This document shows, piece by piece, positions 15,531 to 23,629 of a stretch of 26,309 nt of DNA. The DNA comes from JBOGEN01 sp050743265. GTDB lineage: Bacteria > Actinomycetota > Actinomycetes > JBOGEN01. The stretch lies in NCBI GenBank assembly GCA_050743265.1, contig JBOGEN010000090.1, positions 1 to 26,309 of the forward strand. Direction: 5' to 3'. Under the pieces are notes generated by a model. The model searched no databases. It saw only the letters and a list, made by a program, of their open reading frames with translations, and was not told where the DNA came from. Position 1 is the stretch's first letter. Every line of letters starts with the position of its first letter. Position numbers and translations under genes: made by a program.

Positions 15531-16997
15531 ATGGAAGAGAAGGCCGGAACCCGTGTCGCCCCCCAGGTAGACCTTCCCCACCAGCCACGTCGCAGGCGCC
15601 CTGCGCCGGCGTACGTTCCTGTGGAGCAGCGGGCAGAGCGGGGGCGGGCGGCACGCCGAGACGTGCCGCGGTCGAGCCACGAGGTGTTCACCGCGTGGGC
15701 GGCCACGCGGGACCCCGTGGACATCCTCGAGCGGCAGGCCGGCTCCCGAGTGCCTGAGCTGGTCCCGATCCGGTACGGGCGCATGATGGCCTCGCCCTTC
15801 TCGTTTTTCCGCGGCGCCGCCCTCCTGATGGCGGGTGACCTCGTGGACACCCCACGTACCGGGTTCACCGTCCAGCTGTGCGGGGACGCGCACCTGTCGA
15901 ACTTCGGGCTGTACGCCTCACCGGAGCGACGCCTCGTCTTCGACGTCAACGACTTCGACGAGACGCTGCCCGGCCCGTGGGAGTGGGACGTGAAGCGGCT
16001 CGCGGCAAGCCTCGCGGTCGCCGGGCGTGACAACGGCTTCAGCCGGGGGGACTGCCGCGACGTCGTCGCCTCGGCCATGGGCCGGTACCGGGAGGTCATG
16101 CGGGAGCTCGCGCAGATGCGCAACCTCGACGTCTGGTACGCCCGGGTCGACGCCGCGGACATCGAGGCACGCGTCTCAGGCATGGCGACCAAGGCTCAGC
16201 GGAAGCGCCTCGACGCGACCTTGGGCAAGGCGCGACGGCACGACAACGTCCAGGCGTTCGACAAGCTCACCGGTCTGGTGGACGGTGAGCGTCGCATCCG
16301 CTCCGACCCACCGGTGCTCGTGCCGATCGGCGAGCTGCTGCCCGATCCCGAGCGCCAGCTGGTGACCACCTCGCTCTTCGATCTGGTCAGGCGCTACGGC
16401 CGCAGCCTCGCGTCCGACCGCCGTGCTCTCCTCGAGCAGTTCCACCCTGTCGACATCGCCCGCAAGGTCGTGGGCGTGGGCAGTGTCGGCACACGCGCCT
16501 GGATCATCCTCATGCTGGGACGGGACGGGGAGGACCCGCTGTTCCTGCAGGCCAAGGAGGCACAGCCGTCCGTCCTCTCGGAGTTCCTCGGAAAAAGCGC
16601 GTACACGAACGAGGGTCACCGTGTCGTCGCCGGACAGCGGATCATGCAGGCCAGCAGCGACATCCTGCTCGGCTGGGAGCGGGTCACCGGCATCGACGGG
16701 CAGGAGCGCGACTTCTACGTCCGCCAGCTGCGGGACGGGAAGGGCTCGGCCGTGGTGGAGGCCATGGATCCGGACGCCCTGCGCGTCTACGGGGCCCTGT
16801 GCGGGGGGACGCTGGCGCGCGCGCACGCGCGGTCCGGGGACCGCATCGCCATCGCCGCATACCTCGGGACCGGAAACACCTTCGACCAGGCGCTCGCGCG
16901 GTTCGCCGAGGCGTACGCCGACCAGAACGCGCGCGACCACGAGGCGTTCGTCCGTGCGGTGCGTACGGGGCGGGTCACCGCCTTGGAGGGCGTTTGA
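15531..16997 (+). CDS. DUF2252 family (kinase-like fold) protein
   Basis: 488 residues from ATG 15531, chosen because GAGGA lies 8 nt upstream; a GTG at 15516 has no such site. The family signature is clear: RYGRMMASPFSFFRGAA (81-97), CGDAHLSNFG (117-126) and DFDETLPGPWEWDVKRLA (141-158), which resemble the catalytic-loop HxxN and metal-binding D-F-D of aminoglycoside/protein kinase-like enzymes. KVVGVGSVGTR, then LQAKEAQPSV and GHRVVAGQRIMQA follow in the C-terminal half. No biochemical role is established for DUF2252 as far as I know. The end overlaps the convergent PAP2 gene by 23 nt. Confidence 0.88.
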   Translation: MEEKAGTRVAPQVDLPHQPRRRRPAPAYVPVEQRAERGRAARRDVPRSSHEVFTAWAATRDPVDILERQAGSRVPELVPIRYGRMMASPFSFFRGAALLMAGDLVDTPRTGFTVQLCGDAHLSNFGLYASPERRLVFDVNDFDETLPGPWEWDVKRLAASLAVAGRDNGFSRGDCRDVVASAMGRYREVMRELAQMRNLDVWYARVDAADIEARVSGMATKAQRKRLDATLGKARRHDNVQAFDKLTGLVDGERRIRSDPPVLVPIGELLPDPERQLVTTSLFDLVRRYGRSLASDRRALLEQFHPVDIARKVVGVGSVGTRAWIILMLGRDGEDPLFLQAKEAQPSVLSEFLGKSAYTNEGHRVVAGQRIMQASSDILLGWERVTGIDGQERDFYVRQLRDGKGSAVVEAMDPDALRVYGALCGGTLARAHARSGDRIAIAAYLGTGNTFDQALARFAEAYADQNARDHEAFVRAVRTGRVTALEGV

Positions 16998-17598
16998 GCC
17001 ACGGCCCTGGAGGGCGTGTGAGCCGCGCACCGTCCGGGAGGAGGTGAGAGCCGTGACGGTCGAGTGCATGAGCGGTCAGCTGGGCGACCGCGGTGCCCAG
17101 CAGGGCTCCGATGATCACGTCGCCCGGGTAGTGCACGCCGGTGTGCACACGCGCGTAGCCGACGAGCCCGGCCAGGGCGTGCAGGGGGACGGCGGGCACC
17201 GGCAGCACGTGCCCGACGCCTGTCGCGAACGCGAACGCCGAGGCGGCGTGCCCGGACGGGAACGAGCCCGACACCGGCATGCGGACGTGCCGGGCCACCG
17301 GGACGTCCGACGTGACGCGGTCCGGGCGGCGGCGCGCCCCGAGGGGCTTGGCGAGCGCGTTCACCGCGAGCGAGGTGAGCCCGACGGCCACGAGCCCGTG
17401 CCGGGCGGCCCGGCGGCCCGACCGGCCACCCCCAGCGGCGAGGAGCACTGCCGCGGCCAGGGACAGGCGGGAGTAGTCCGCGGCGCGGGAGAGACGACCG
17501 AAGGCCCGGTCGAGGGTCGGGGTCGGGGTCCGGGCGACCGCCGCGTAGACCGCGACGTCGACGCGCTCGGCATCGTCCAGCCACCCACGCAGGCTCAC
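16975..17598 (-). CDS. PAP2-family membrane phosphatase
   Basis: 207 residues if the GTG at 17598 is the start. The lipid-phosphatase motifs are present in order: KPLGARRRP, SGSFPSGHAAS and ARVHTGVHYPGD, with hydrophobic helices between them. It probably dephosphorylates a lipid phosphate or pyrophosphate at the membrane. The start is uncertain: neither this GTG nor the GTG at 17655 (inside the divergent kinase gene) has a good ribosome site. Only 11 nt separate 17598 from the start of the divergent diacylglycerol-kinase-type gene. In several actinobacteria these two domains are fused in one protein (recollection), so the pair probably acts on linked lipid substrates. The last residues, encoded in a tandem duplication, overlap the DUF2252 gene. 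Confidence 0.85.
   Translation of the reverse strand: MSLRGWLDDAERVDVAVYAAVARTPTPTLDRAFGRLSRAADYSRLSLAAAVLLAAGGGRSGRRAARHGLVAVGLTSLAVNALAKPLGARRRPDRVTSDVPVARHVRMPVSGSFPSGHAASAFAFATGVGHVLPVPAVPLHALAGLVGYARVHTGVHYPGDVIIGALLGTAVAQLTAHALDRHGSHLLPDGARLTRPPGPWLKRPPRR
16981..17028. repeat. 24-bp imperfect tandem duplication across a stop codon
   Basis: Two adjacent units, 16981-17004 and 17005-17028, match at 20 of 24 positions around the shared core TGGAGGGCGT. The first contains the TGA of the DUF2252 gene, the second an equivalent unused TGA. On the other strand they encode the repeated RPP-W-L-K-RPP-like end of the PAP2 protein. Confidence 0.7.
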
Positions 17599-17609
17599 GG
17601 GAGGAGCGT

Positions 17610-18932
17610 ATGACTCCCCAGCGGCTCGCGGCGGTGGCCGCGCTGGTGCTCGCACCGGTCACCGTGGCGATGGCGGTCTGGGCGGTGCTCTCGGCATTCC
17701 CCCGTGGACTCGTGGTGGCGGGCTGCCTCGTGGTCGCTCTGGGCACGGCCTGGTACGGCGTCCGGCGGCGGGGGCGGCTCCGCGTGCTCGGCCTCGTGGT
17801 GGCGGGGCTCGCGTTCGCGGTCAGCGCGCTCGTGGTCGTCCTCGGTGGCGCGTTGCTCGCCGGGGTCCTGGTGCTGGTGTCGGGGCTGCTGACCCTCGCG
17901 GCTGCCCGTGCGGCGTTCCGGGTCCACGTCGCACTCCCGTCGGCGCCCCGCCCGCTGAAGCCGGTCCTGTTCGTCAACCCGCGCTCCGGTGGGGGCAAGG
18001 CCGCGCAGACGAACCTCGCGGAGGAGGCACGCAGCCGCGGCATCGAGCCCGTCGAGCTCGGCCCTGGCGACGACCTCGAGTCGCTCGCGCGGGCGGCCGT
18101 GGCCGCGGGAGCGGACGGGCTCGCGATGGCCGGAGGAGACGGGTCCCAGGCCGTGATCGCCTCGGTCGCCGCCGAGCTCGGCCTGCCGTACGCCTGCGTC
18201 CCCGCCGGCACGCGCAACCACTTCGCGCTCGACCTCGGCGTGGACCGTGACGACGTCGTCGGAGCCCTGGACGCGTTCGTGGACGGCGGCGAGCACGTCG
18301 TCGACCTCGGCGAGGTCAACGGGCGCGTCTTCGTGAACAACGTGTCCCTGGGCCTGTACGCGGAGGCGGTGCAGCGCCCGGGCTATCGCGAGGCGAAGCT
18401 CAAGACGCTGCTCGACACCGTGCCGGACGTGATCGGCCCGGACGTGTCCGGTCCCGACGTGTCCGGGTCAGGGAAGGGTGGGCTCGACCTGCAGTGGGTG
18501 GGTCCCGGCGGTCACGAGCACCAGGCCGGGGCGGTCATCCTCGTCTCCAACAACCGCTACCGGCTGGGGCGTGCGGTCGGCTCGGGCACCCGCCCCCGCA
18601 TCGACGACGGCCTCCTGGGGATCGCCGTGGTCGGTGCGCCCACCGGACGCGGCGCGCAGGGCGCACGACTGCAGCGGCCCTGGCGGGAGTGGTCGGCAAC
18701 GTCGTTCGAGGTGGGGGCGGGAAGCCCGGTGCCTGCCGGTGTGGACGGGGAGGCCGTGCTGCTCGAGCCGCCGGTGCGGTTCGGCATCCGCTCCGGGGTC
18801 CTGCGCGTCCGCGTCGCCAAGGGTCACCCCGGTGCCTCCCCGTCCGCGGCCGAGCCGGAGGGGACGGTCGACTCCGTCCGGGTGATGCTGCGCATCGCCG
18901 CAGGGCGCGACGTCTCGCGGGACGCCGGCTAA
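17610..18932 (+). CDS. Membrane-anchored diacylglycerol kinase-family (DAGKc) lipid kinase
   Basis: 440 residues. About four N-terminal membrane helices (5-29, 32-50, 57-75, 77-100) precede a DAGK catalytic domain with FVNPRSGGGK (121-130), the nucleotide-binding GGDGS (175-179), PAGTRNHFALDLG (198-210) and NNVSLGLYA (243-251). A small internal repeat, GPDVSGPDVSG (277-287), sits in a loop. It likely phosphorylates a lipid using ATP at the inner face of the membrane. ATG at 17610 has GGGAGGAG just upstream. Divergent from the PAP2 phosphatase gene. Its TAA overlaps the TAG of the convergent amphi-Trp gene (CTAA at 18929-18932). The substrate lipid is unknown. Confidence 0.88.
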   Translation: MTPQRLAAVAALVLAPVTVAMAVWAVLSAFPRGLVVAGCLVVALGTAWYGVRRRGRLRVLGLVVAGLAFAVSALVVVLGGALLAGVLVLVSGLLTLAAARAAFRVHVALPSAPRPLKPVLFVNPRSGGGKAAQTNLAEEARSRGIEPVELGPGDDLESLARAAVAAGADGLAMAGGDGSQAVIASVAAELGLPYACVPAGTRNHFALDLGVDRDDVVGALDAFVDGGEHVVDLGEVNGRVFVNNVSLGLYAEAVQRPGYREAKLKTLLDTVPDVIGPDVSGPDVSGSGKGGLDLQWVGPGGHEHQAGAVILVSNNRYRLGRAVGSGTRPRIDDGLLGIAVVGAPTGRGAQGARLQRPWREWSATSFEVGAGSPVPAGVDGEAVLLEPPVRFGIRSGVLRVRVAKGHPGASPSAAEPEGTVDSVRVMLRIAAGRDVSRDAG

Positions 18933-19264
18933 CGGCTCCGCGGACGGCTGCCCCCACGGCGGCGGCTCGTCGAGGTCTCGGCCTTCGTCTTGCCGGCCGC
19001 GTCCATCGAGGCCGCAGGGCCCGGCTGCTTCGGCGGCTTCGCGGTGGACCAGGTGAACTCAAGCTCGAGCTCGACCTCGTCGCCCTCGACCTCGACCTCC
19101 AGCTCCGCGCGCACGCGATCGGGCACGCGCAGGCTGAGGGTGCTCGTCCCGAGCGGAAGCTCCACGTCACCACCGTGCTGGAACGCCTTGGCCAGCTCCG
19201 AGAGCAAGGTGGCCGCCTCCTCCCGGCTCACGGACTCCTTGCGCTCGACCTTGACGTCGGCCAT
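18929..19264 (-). CDS. Amphi-Trp domain protein
   Basis: 111 residues. The N-terminal domain (about 5-72) shows VSREEAATLLSELAKAF, GGDVELPLG, STLSLRVPD and an acidic beta-rich stretch ending LELEFTW with the amphipathic Trp strand that names the family. A low-complexity Lys/Arg/Ser/Pro tail (about 75-111) ends in RRRGGSRPRSR and could bind nucleic acid. ATG at 19264 has GGAGG 8 nt upstream. No enzymatic role is known. It is transcribed away from the small membrane protein gene, and the gap between them repeats regulatory blocks found before DUF2252. Confidence 0.78.
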   Translation of the reverse strand: MADVKVERKESVSREEAATLLSELAKAFQHGGDVELPLGTSTLSLRVPDRVRAELEVEVEGDEVELELEFTWSTAKPPKQPGPAASMDAAGKTKAETSTSRRRGGSRPRSR

Positions 19265-19290
19265 GACAACCGCCTCCGCTCCTGGACGCC

Positions 19291-19365
19291 GTGAAACCGG
19301 ACACGAGACTCCCCGGACGACGGTCCCTGCGGCTGCGGCGGCCCGGCCTCACCCGGCCGGGGTGA
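19291..19365. promoter_or_regulatory. Conserved block and 17-bp palindrome in divergent amphi-Trp/small-protein region
   Basis: GTGAAACCGGACACG (19291-19305) and the palindrome TCACCC-GGCCG-GGGTGA (within 19349-19365; arms extend to CCTCACCC/GGGTGAGG, 19347-19367) repeat the arrangement at 15430-15465. The remaining gap to 19545 shows no other structure except the downstream gene's ribosome site. Confidence 0.5.
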
Positions 19366-19545
19366 GGTGAGGCCCGGGGGTGATGAGGCTGGATTGAGCT
19401 GAGGGACTGCGTCGGGTCGACGCCCCGAGGTCACCCGTGAGGAACGGCGACCCCGGCCCGAGCCGCCGCTGACCCGGATCGTGCCTGCGCCACTTCGCTG
19501 CGCCACTCACTGCGCCCGCACGGCGTGGGAATGGAAGGAACCGTC

Positions 19546-19752
19546 ATGGAATGGCTGCTCTGGGTCCTGCTGGCCAGCTTCTACTTCGTCTGCCTCTTCA
19601 CGGTCTGCACGCTCACATTCCGGAAGGGCTACATCGCGTTGGGGATCATCGGCATCTTCGTGCCCTTCCTGTGGCTTATCGGCGCGGTGCTGCCGGCCAA
19701 GTCCGGTTCGCAGTACGACGTGGAGAGCAGGAACCGACCGGCAGCCGCCTAG
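19546..19752 (+). CDS. Small two-helix membrane protein of unknown function
   Basis: 68 residues. Helix 1 is about 3-22 (LLWVLLASFYFVCLFTVCTL), helix 2 about 31-52 (IALGIIGIFVPFLWLIGAVL), with a short FRKG turn between and a polar tail rich in Ser/Asn/Arg. ATG 19546 has AAGGA 6 nt upstream; a GTG at 19525 in the same frame lacks one. I do not recognise a named family, though similar short proteins with aromatic helices are common in actinobacteria. Ends 45 nt before the convergent copper ATPase stop. Confidence 0.72.
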   Translation: MEWLLWVLLASFYFVCLFTVCTLTFRKGYIALGIIGIFVPFLWLIGAVLPAKSGSQYDVESRNRPAAA

Positions 19753-19797
19753 CACTCGCTCCGCCGGCTCGCCCCGTGCCGCCGACACACGCAGCGT

Positions 19798-22700
19798 TCA
19801 CGAGGCGGTCACGGTGAACGGGACGGTGAGGACGCGCCCGTCGGCCAGGCGGAACTGCCCCCACAGGCGGTACGTCCCCGGCGTGTCGAAACGCGTGTGC
19901 ACGTCGAGCTCGGGCCCGAACCGCTGGCCGGGGAGGGCGAAGACCGGGTCGCCGTCGGCGTCCTCCACCTCGGCGTGCTCGTGGGCGAAGGACGCGCCGT
20001 CGCCGCGCATCACCACGACGTGCCCGGCCGCGGCGAGGTAGGGCCTCAGGTCGTCGAGCGGGCGTCCGGTGTCTGCGTCGGTGAAGGAGAACGCGAGCTC
20101 GCTCGGGCGGCCCACCTCCGCGTCGCCGTCCAGGTCGACGCGAACGCCGTCCACGACCTGGCTGCGGGACCCGGGGTCGAGCGTCACCGGTGCGGGCGGG
20201 GTGCCGGCGACGGTGACGACCTGCCGGTCGTGGATGTCAGTCATCTCCCCGCGGCGGCGGACCTCGGTGTTGACGACGTACCGGCCGGGCGTGGGGAAAA
20301 CCATGTCGACGGCGAGCCGGCCGGGGCGCCCCGTCGGCTCGGGGTGGACGTGGGTGAAGGTGCCCAGGTCGTCCCGGGTGGCGATGAGGTGCATCCACAC
20401 TTCGTGGCTGAGGCCCAGATCATCGATCGGCTCACCGGTGACCGTGTCCGTCACCGTCGCCACGACGCGGGTGCGCGCCCCCGGCCGGGCTGAGCCGGGG
20501 ACGGCGAGGTCGACGCGTACGTCCGCGTCGGCCGCCTCCACGGGCTCCACGTCGGTCGTCATCATCGTGCTCATCGTGGGGCGCATGGGCATGCCGGTGG
20601 ACTGGGTCCAGGCGAGCACGCCGTTCATGCCGCGCTCCGCGGTGTCCGTACGGCTGAGCGCGGTGAGCCCGGCCCCCACCGCGACGGCGAGGGCGGCGAC
20701 GCTGGTGAGGTACGCGTACTGCCCGATTCGGGACCGCAGGGGCGGGTAGAGGATCTCCCGCGCGTCGACCGGCCGGCGGAACCGGCGCAGCCGCTGGGCA
20801 TTGGTGACCACGCTGACGGAGCTCATCGCCATCGCGGCGGCCGCGAGCACGGGGTCGAGCAGGAGCCCGTCCCAGGCGTACAGCGCGCCGGCGGCCACCG
20901 GGATGAGCAGCACGTTGTACGCGAAAGCCCAGAACAGGCCCTGCTTGATGGTGGTCACGGTGCGCCGGGACAGGGCGACCGCGGAGACGATGCCGCGCAG
21001 GTCCCCACCGACGAGGGTGATGTCCGAGGCGGCGATGGCCACGTCGGCTCCCGTCCCGATGGCGATCCCGAGGTCGGCCTGCGCCAACGCGGGGGCGTCG
21101 TTGATGCCGTCGCCGACCATGGCGACGACGTGCCCGTCGGCCTGAAGCGCGGCGACCTGGTCGGCCTTGTGCGACGGCAGCACCTCGGCGATGACGTGGT
21201 CGATGCCGACGGACGCGGCAACCGCCCGGGCCGTGGCCGTGTTGTCGCCCGTGAGCATCCACACCTCGAGGCCGAGCGCCCGGAGCTGCGCGACCGCGTC
21301 GGAGGACTCCGGCTTGACCGGATCGGCGACCACGACCACCGCGGCCGCGGTGCCGTCGACGGCGACGAACATCGGCGTCTGACCGGCCTGGGCCGCCTCC
21401 TGGCTCGCGGCCTCGAACGGGGAGACGTCGACGGTGGCGGCCGCCATGAGCGCGCGGTTGCCGACCTGGACGTGGTGGCCGTCGACGGTGGCGTCGATGC
21501 CGTGGCCGGGGACGGCCTCGAACCCCTGCACCCCAGGCAGGACGAGTCCGCGGTCACGGGCGGCAGTCACGACCGCCTCCCCGAGGGGGTGCTCACTCCC
21601 CGCTTCGGCAGCGGCGACCAGCGCGAGGATCTCGTCCTCGGTCCAGCCGGACGCCGGAGTCACCGTGCTGACAGCGGGACGGCCACGGGTGATCGTGCCG
21701 GTCTTGTCGAGCACGACAGCGGTGAGCCGCCTGGCCTGCTCGAGCGCGTCGCCGTCGCCGATGAGCACGCCGAGCTCGGCGGCCTTGCCCGTCCCCACCA
21801 TGACGGCGGTCGGGGTGGCCAGGCCGAGTGCGCACGGGCAGGCGATGATCAGGACGGCGATCGTCGTCCCGATCGCCATCGTCATCCGGCCGGTCTCCGG
21901 GCCGAACAGCGCCCACGCCGCGAAGGTGACGACCGCCGCGACGAGCACACCGGGGACGAACCAGGCCGACACGCGGTCGGCCAGGCGTTGCATCGGCGCC
22001 TTCGAGCCCTGGGCGTCCTCCACGAGCCGGACGATCTGGGCCAGGGCGGTGTCCTGGCCGACCGCGGTGGCGCGGATGACGACGGAGCCCGTGCGGTTGA
22101 GGGTGGCGCCGATGACCGCGTCGCCGGAGCCCTTCTCGACCGGCAGGCTCTCGCCGGTGAGCATGCTCTCGTCCACCGTCGTGCTGCCGTCGATGACGAC
22201 GCCGTCAACGGGCACCTTCTCGCCAGGACGGATGCGCACGAGGTCGCCCACGCGGACGTCCTCGATCGGGATGTCGTCCTCCACGCCGTCGCGCAGCACG
22301 CGTGCGGTCGTGGGCGCCAGACCGACGAGCGCGGTGATGGCGGCCGCCGTCCGCTTCTTCGCGCGTCCCTCCATCCACCGGCCCATGAGGATGAGCGCGA
22401 TGATGACGAGGGACGTCTCGAAGTAGAGGTGCAGCGGCAGGCCCAGGCGCTCGGCGACCCCCGGCCAGAGGGTGACGAACGCGCTGTAGCCGTACGCGAC
22501 TCCCGTGCCGAGCGCCACGAGCGTGTTCATGTTCGTCGCGCCGTGCCGGGCCGCCGCCCACGCCGCCGCGTAGAAGCCGCTGCCGGCCCAGAACTGCACG
22601 GCCGTGGCGACCACGAGGATCAGCGGCATCAGCCAGTCCATCGTGTCGATGCCCAGCGGCAGGTACATGAGCAGCATCAGTCCGAGCCCGCTCGCGAGGG

Positions 22701-23061
22701 CCACCTGCCACTTGCGCTTGAGGTCGGCCAGGTGGGCGTCCCGGTGGGCGTCCGGGTCGTCGGCGGTTGCGCCTGCTCCGGCGGGCCCGGCCTCCGCCGG
22801 GCTGCCTGGCGCGTCCGTGGTGTGCGGACGCACGGTGCCGGTGTAACCGGCGGTGGCCACGGCGGCCGTCAGGCTCTCGAGCTGGACCCTGGTCGGGTCG
22901 TACGTGACGGTGGCGGCCTCGGTCGCCAGGTTGACCTGCGCCTGCGCCACCCCGTCCACCCTGGTGAGGGCCTTCTCGACCCGCCCGACGCACGAGGCAC
23001 AGGTCATGCCGCCGATGTCGAGGGTGCAGGCCGCGAGGGTGGACATGGCGGGCGTGGTCAT
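19798..23061 (-). CDS. copA: Cu(I)-exporting P1B-type ATPase with extra C-terminal extracytoplasmic module
   Basis: 1087 residues; usual CopA proteins are about 750-800. An HMA domain with GMTCASC (18-24) is followed by eight membrane helices, the CPC motif (408-410), phosphorylation site DKTGT (452-456), SEHP (489-492) and GDGINDAP (650-657). YN (715-716) and MAMSS (744-748) in the last two helices are the Cu(I) specificity residues. After helix 8 come an additional helix (about 780-803), a Met-rich stretch MPMRPTM then STMM (824-834) and two repeated beta-rich domains (about 843-953 and 958-1087), carrying HVHPE (904-908) and HEHAE (1027-1031). The ninth helix would place this tail outside the membrane, where Cu+ is released. 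ATG 23061 overlaps the stop of the upstream gene (ATGA); much longer in-frame reading upstream is not coding. Last gene of the copper operon. Confidence 0.93.
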   Translation of the reverse strand: MTTPAMSTLAACTLDIGGMTCASCVGRVEKALTRVDGVAQAQVNLATEAATVTYDPTRVQLESLTAAVATAGYTGTVRPHTTDAPGSPAEAGPAGAGATADDPDAHRDAHLADLKRKWQVALASGLGLMLLMYLPLGIDTMDWLMPLILVVATAVQFWAGSGFYAAAWAAARHGATNMNTLVALGTGVAYGYSAFVTLWPGVAERLGLPLHLYFETSLVIIALILMGRWMEGRAKKRTAAAITALVGLAPTTARVLRDGVEDDIPIEDVRVGDLVRIRPGEKVPVDGVVIDGSTTVDESMLTGESLPVEKGSGDAVIGATLNRTGSVVIRATAVGQDTALAQIVRLVEDAQGSKAPMQRLADRVSAWFVPGVLVAAVVTFAAWALFGPETGRMTMAIGTTIAVLIIACPCALGLATPTAVMVGTGKAAELGVLIGDGDALEQARRLTAVVLDKTGTITRGRPAVSTVTPASGWTEDEILALVAAAEAGSEHPLGEAVVTAARDRGLVLPGVQGFEAVPGHGIDATVDGHHVQVGNRALMAAATVDVSPFEAASQEAAQAGQTPMFVAVDGTAAAVVVVADPVKPESSDAVAQLRALGLEVWMLTGDNTATARAVAASVGIDHVIAEVLPSHKADQVAALQADGHVVAMVGDGINDAPALAQADLGIAIGTGADVAIAASDITLVGGDLRGIVSAVALSRRTVTTIKQGLFWAFAYNVLLIPVAAGALYAWDGLLLDPVLAAAAMAMSSVSVVTNAQRLRRFRRPVDAREILYPPLRSRIGQYAYLTSVAALAVAVGAGLTALSRTDTAERGMNGVLAWTQSTGMPMRPTMSTMMTTDVEPVEAADADVRVDLAVPGSARPGARTRVVATVTDTVTGEPIDDLGLSHEVWMHLIATRDDLGTFTHVHPEPTGRPGRLAVDMVFPTPGRYVVNTEVRRRGEMTDIHDRQVVTVAGTPPAPVTLDPGSRSQVVDGVRVDLDGDAEVGRPSELAFSFTDADTGRPLDDLRPYLAAAGHVVVMRGDGASFAHEHAEVEDADGDPVFALPGQRFGPELDVHTRFDTPGTYRLWGQFRLADGRVLTVPFTVTAS

Positions 23062-23528
23062 CGCGCCACCTCTCGTCTCCGGAGCGGCCAGGTGCGCCGG
23101 TGGTGGGCTTGGGTGTACTCGTCGCGGCGCAGGAGCATCGCCACGGCCATGGCCGGAAGCATGAGCACGTGACCGGCGACCATCAGGGCCTCGCCGGAGA
23201 TCGCGCCGGTCCAGAGCGGGACGAGGAGGACCACGAAGGGCGCGTACATCGCGACGGCCATCTCGGCGATGGGAGCCCAGTCGTGCCCGCGGTAGCGCAT
23301 CCACGCGGACATCGCGAGGGTCATGTCCGTCGCCATGACCATCGCGCCCGAGTCCGGGCCTCCCAGGACGGCGGACCAGCCGAGCGCGTCGAGGAGCACC
23401 GACCACAGGGGGTGGAGCAGGACCATCCCCAGGGCCATCGCCAGCACCATCTCCAGGTAGTGGCGGGTGAACCGGCGGATCGCGCGGAAGCGCGTGGTGA
23501 CGGTTGCCGTCGGCGGCGTCGTCGTCAT
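23058..23528 (-). CDS. Met-rich four-helix membrane protein of the copper operon
   Basis: 156 residues from ATG 23528, preceded by GGAGAG. Four hydrophobic segments (about 26-46, 61-77, 88-106, 113-133) hold most of its roughly 15 methionines, including MAMALGM-like and MVMATDMTLAM runs; His/Arg occur near both ends (HH 142-143). I do not know a characterised homologue. Sandwiched between a copper chaperone and the Cu(I) ATPase and translationally coupled to the latter, it may pass or sequester Cu(I) in the membrane; this is inference. GTGAAAC (GTTTCAC on the coding strand) occurs twice in its 101-nt upstream gap. Confidence 0.75.
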   Translation of the reverse strand: MTTTPPTATVTTRFRAIRRFTRHYLEMVLAMALGMVLLHPLWSVLLDALGWSAVLGGPDSGAMVMATDMTLAMSAWMRYRGHDWAPIAEMAVAMYAPFVVLLVPLWTGAISGEALMVAGHVLMLPAMAVAMLLRRDEYTQAHHRRTWPLRRREVAR

Positions 23529-23629
23529 GGCTCTCTCCGGTGCGAAGACGGTGGCTCGGAGTCGGGCTCCACGATCTGGTCGAGGCGAGGTCGATGGCGC
23601 CGGTGAAACTGCGGGGTGAAACCTGCAGG

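Noticed and set aside
21130..23172. 680-codon open frame on the plus strand opposite the copper ATPase
   Set aside because: Same composition artefact; every ATPase motif is on the minus strand.
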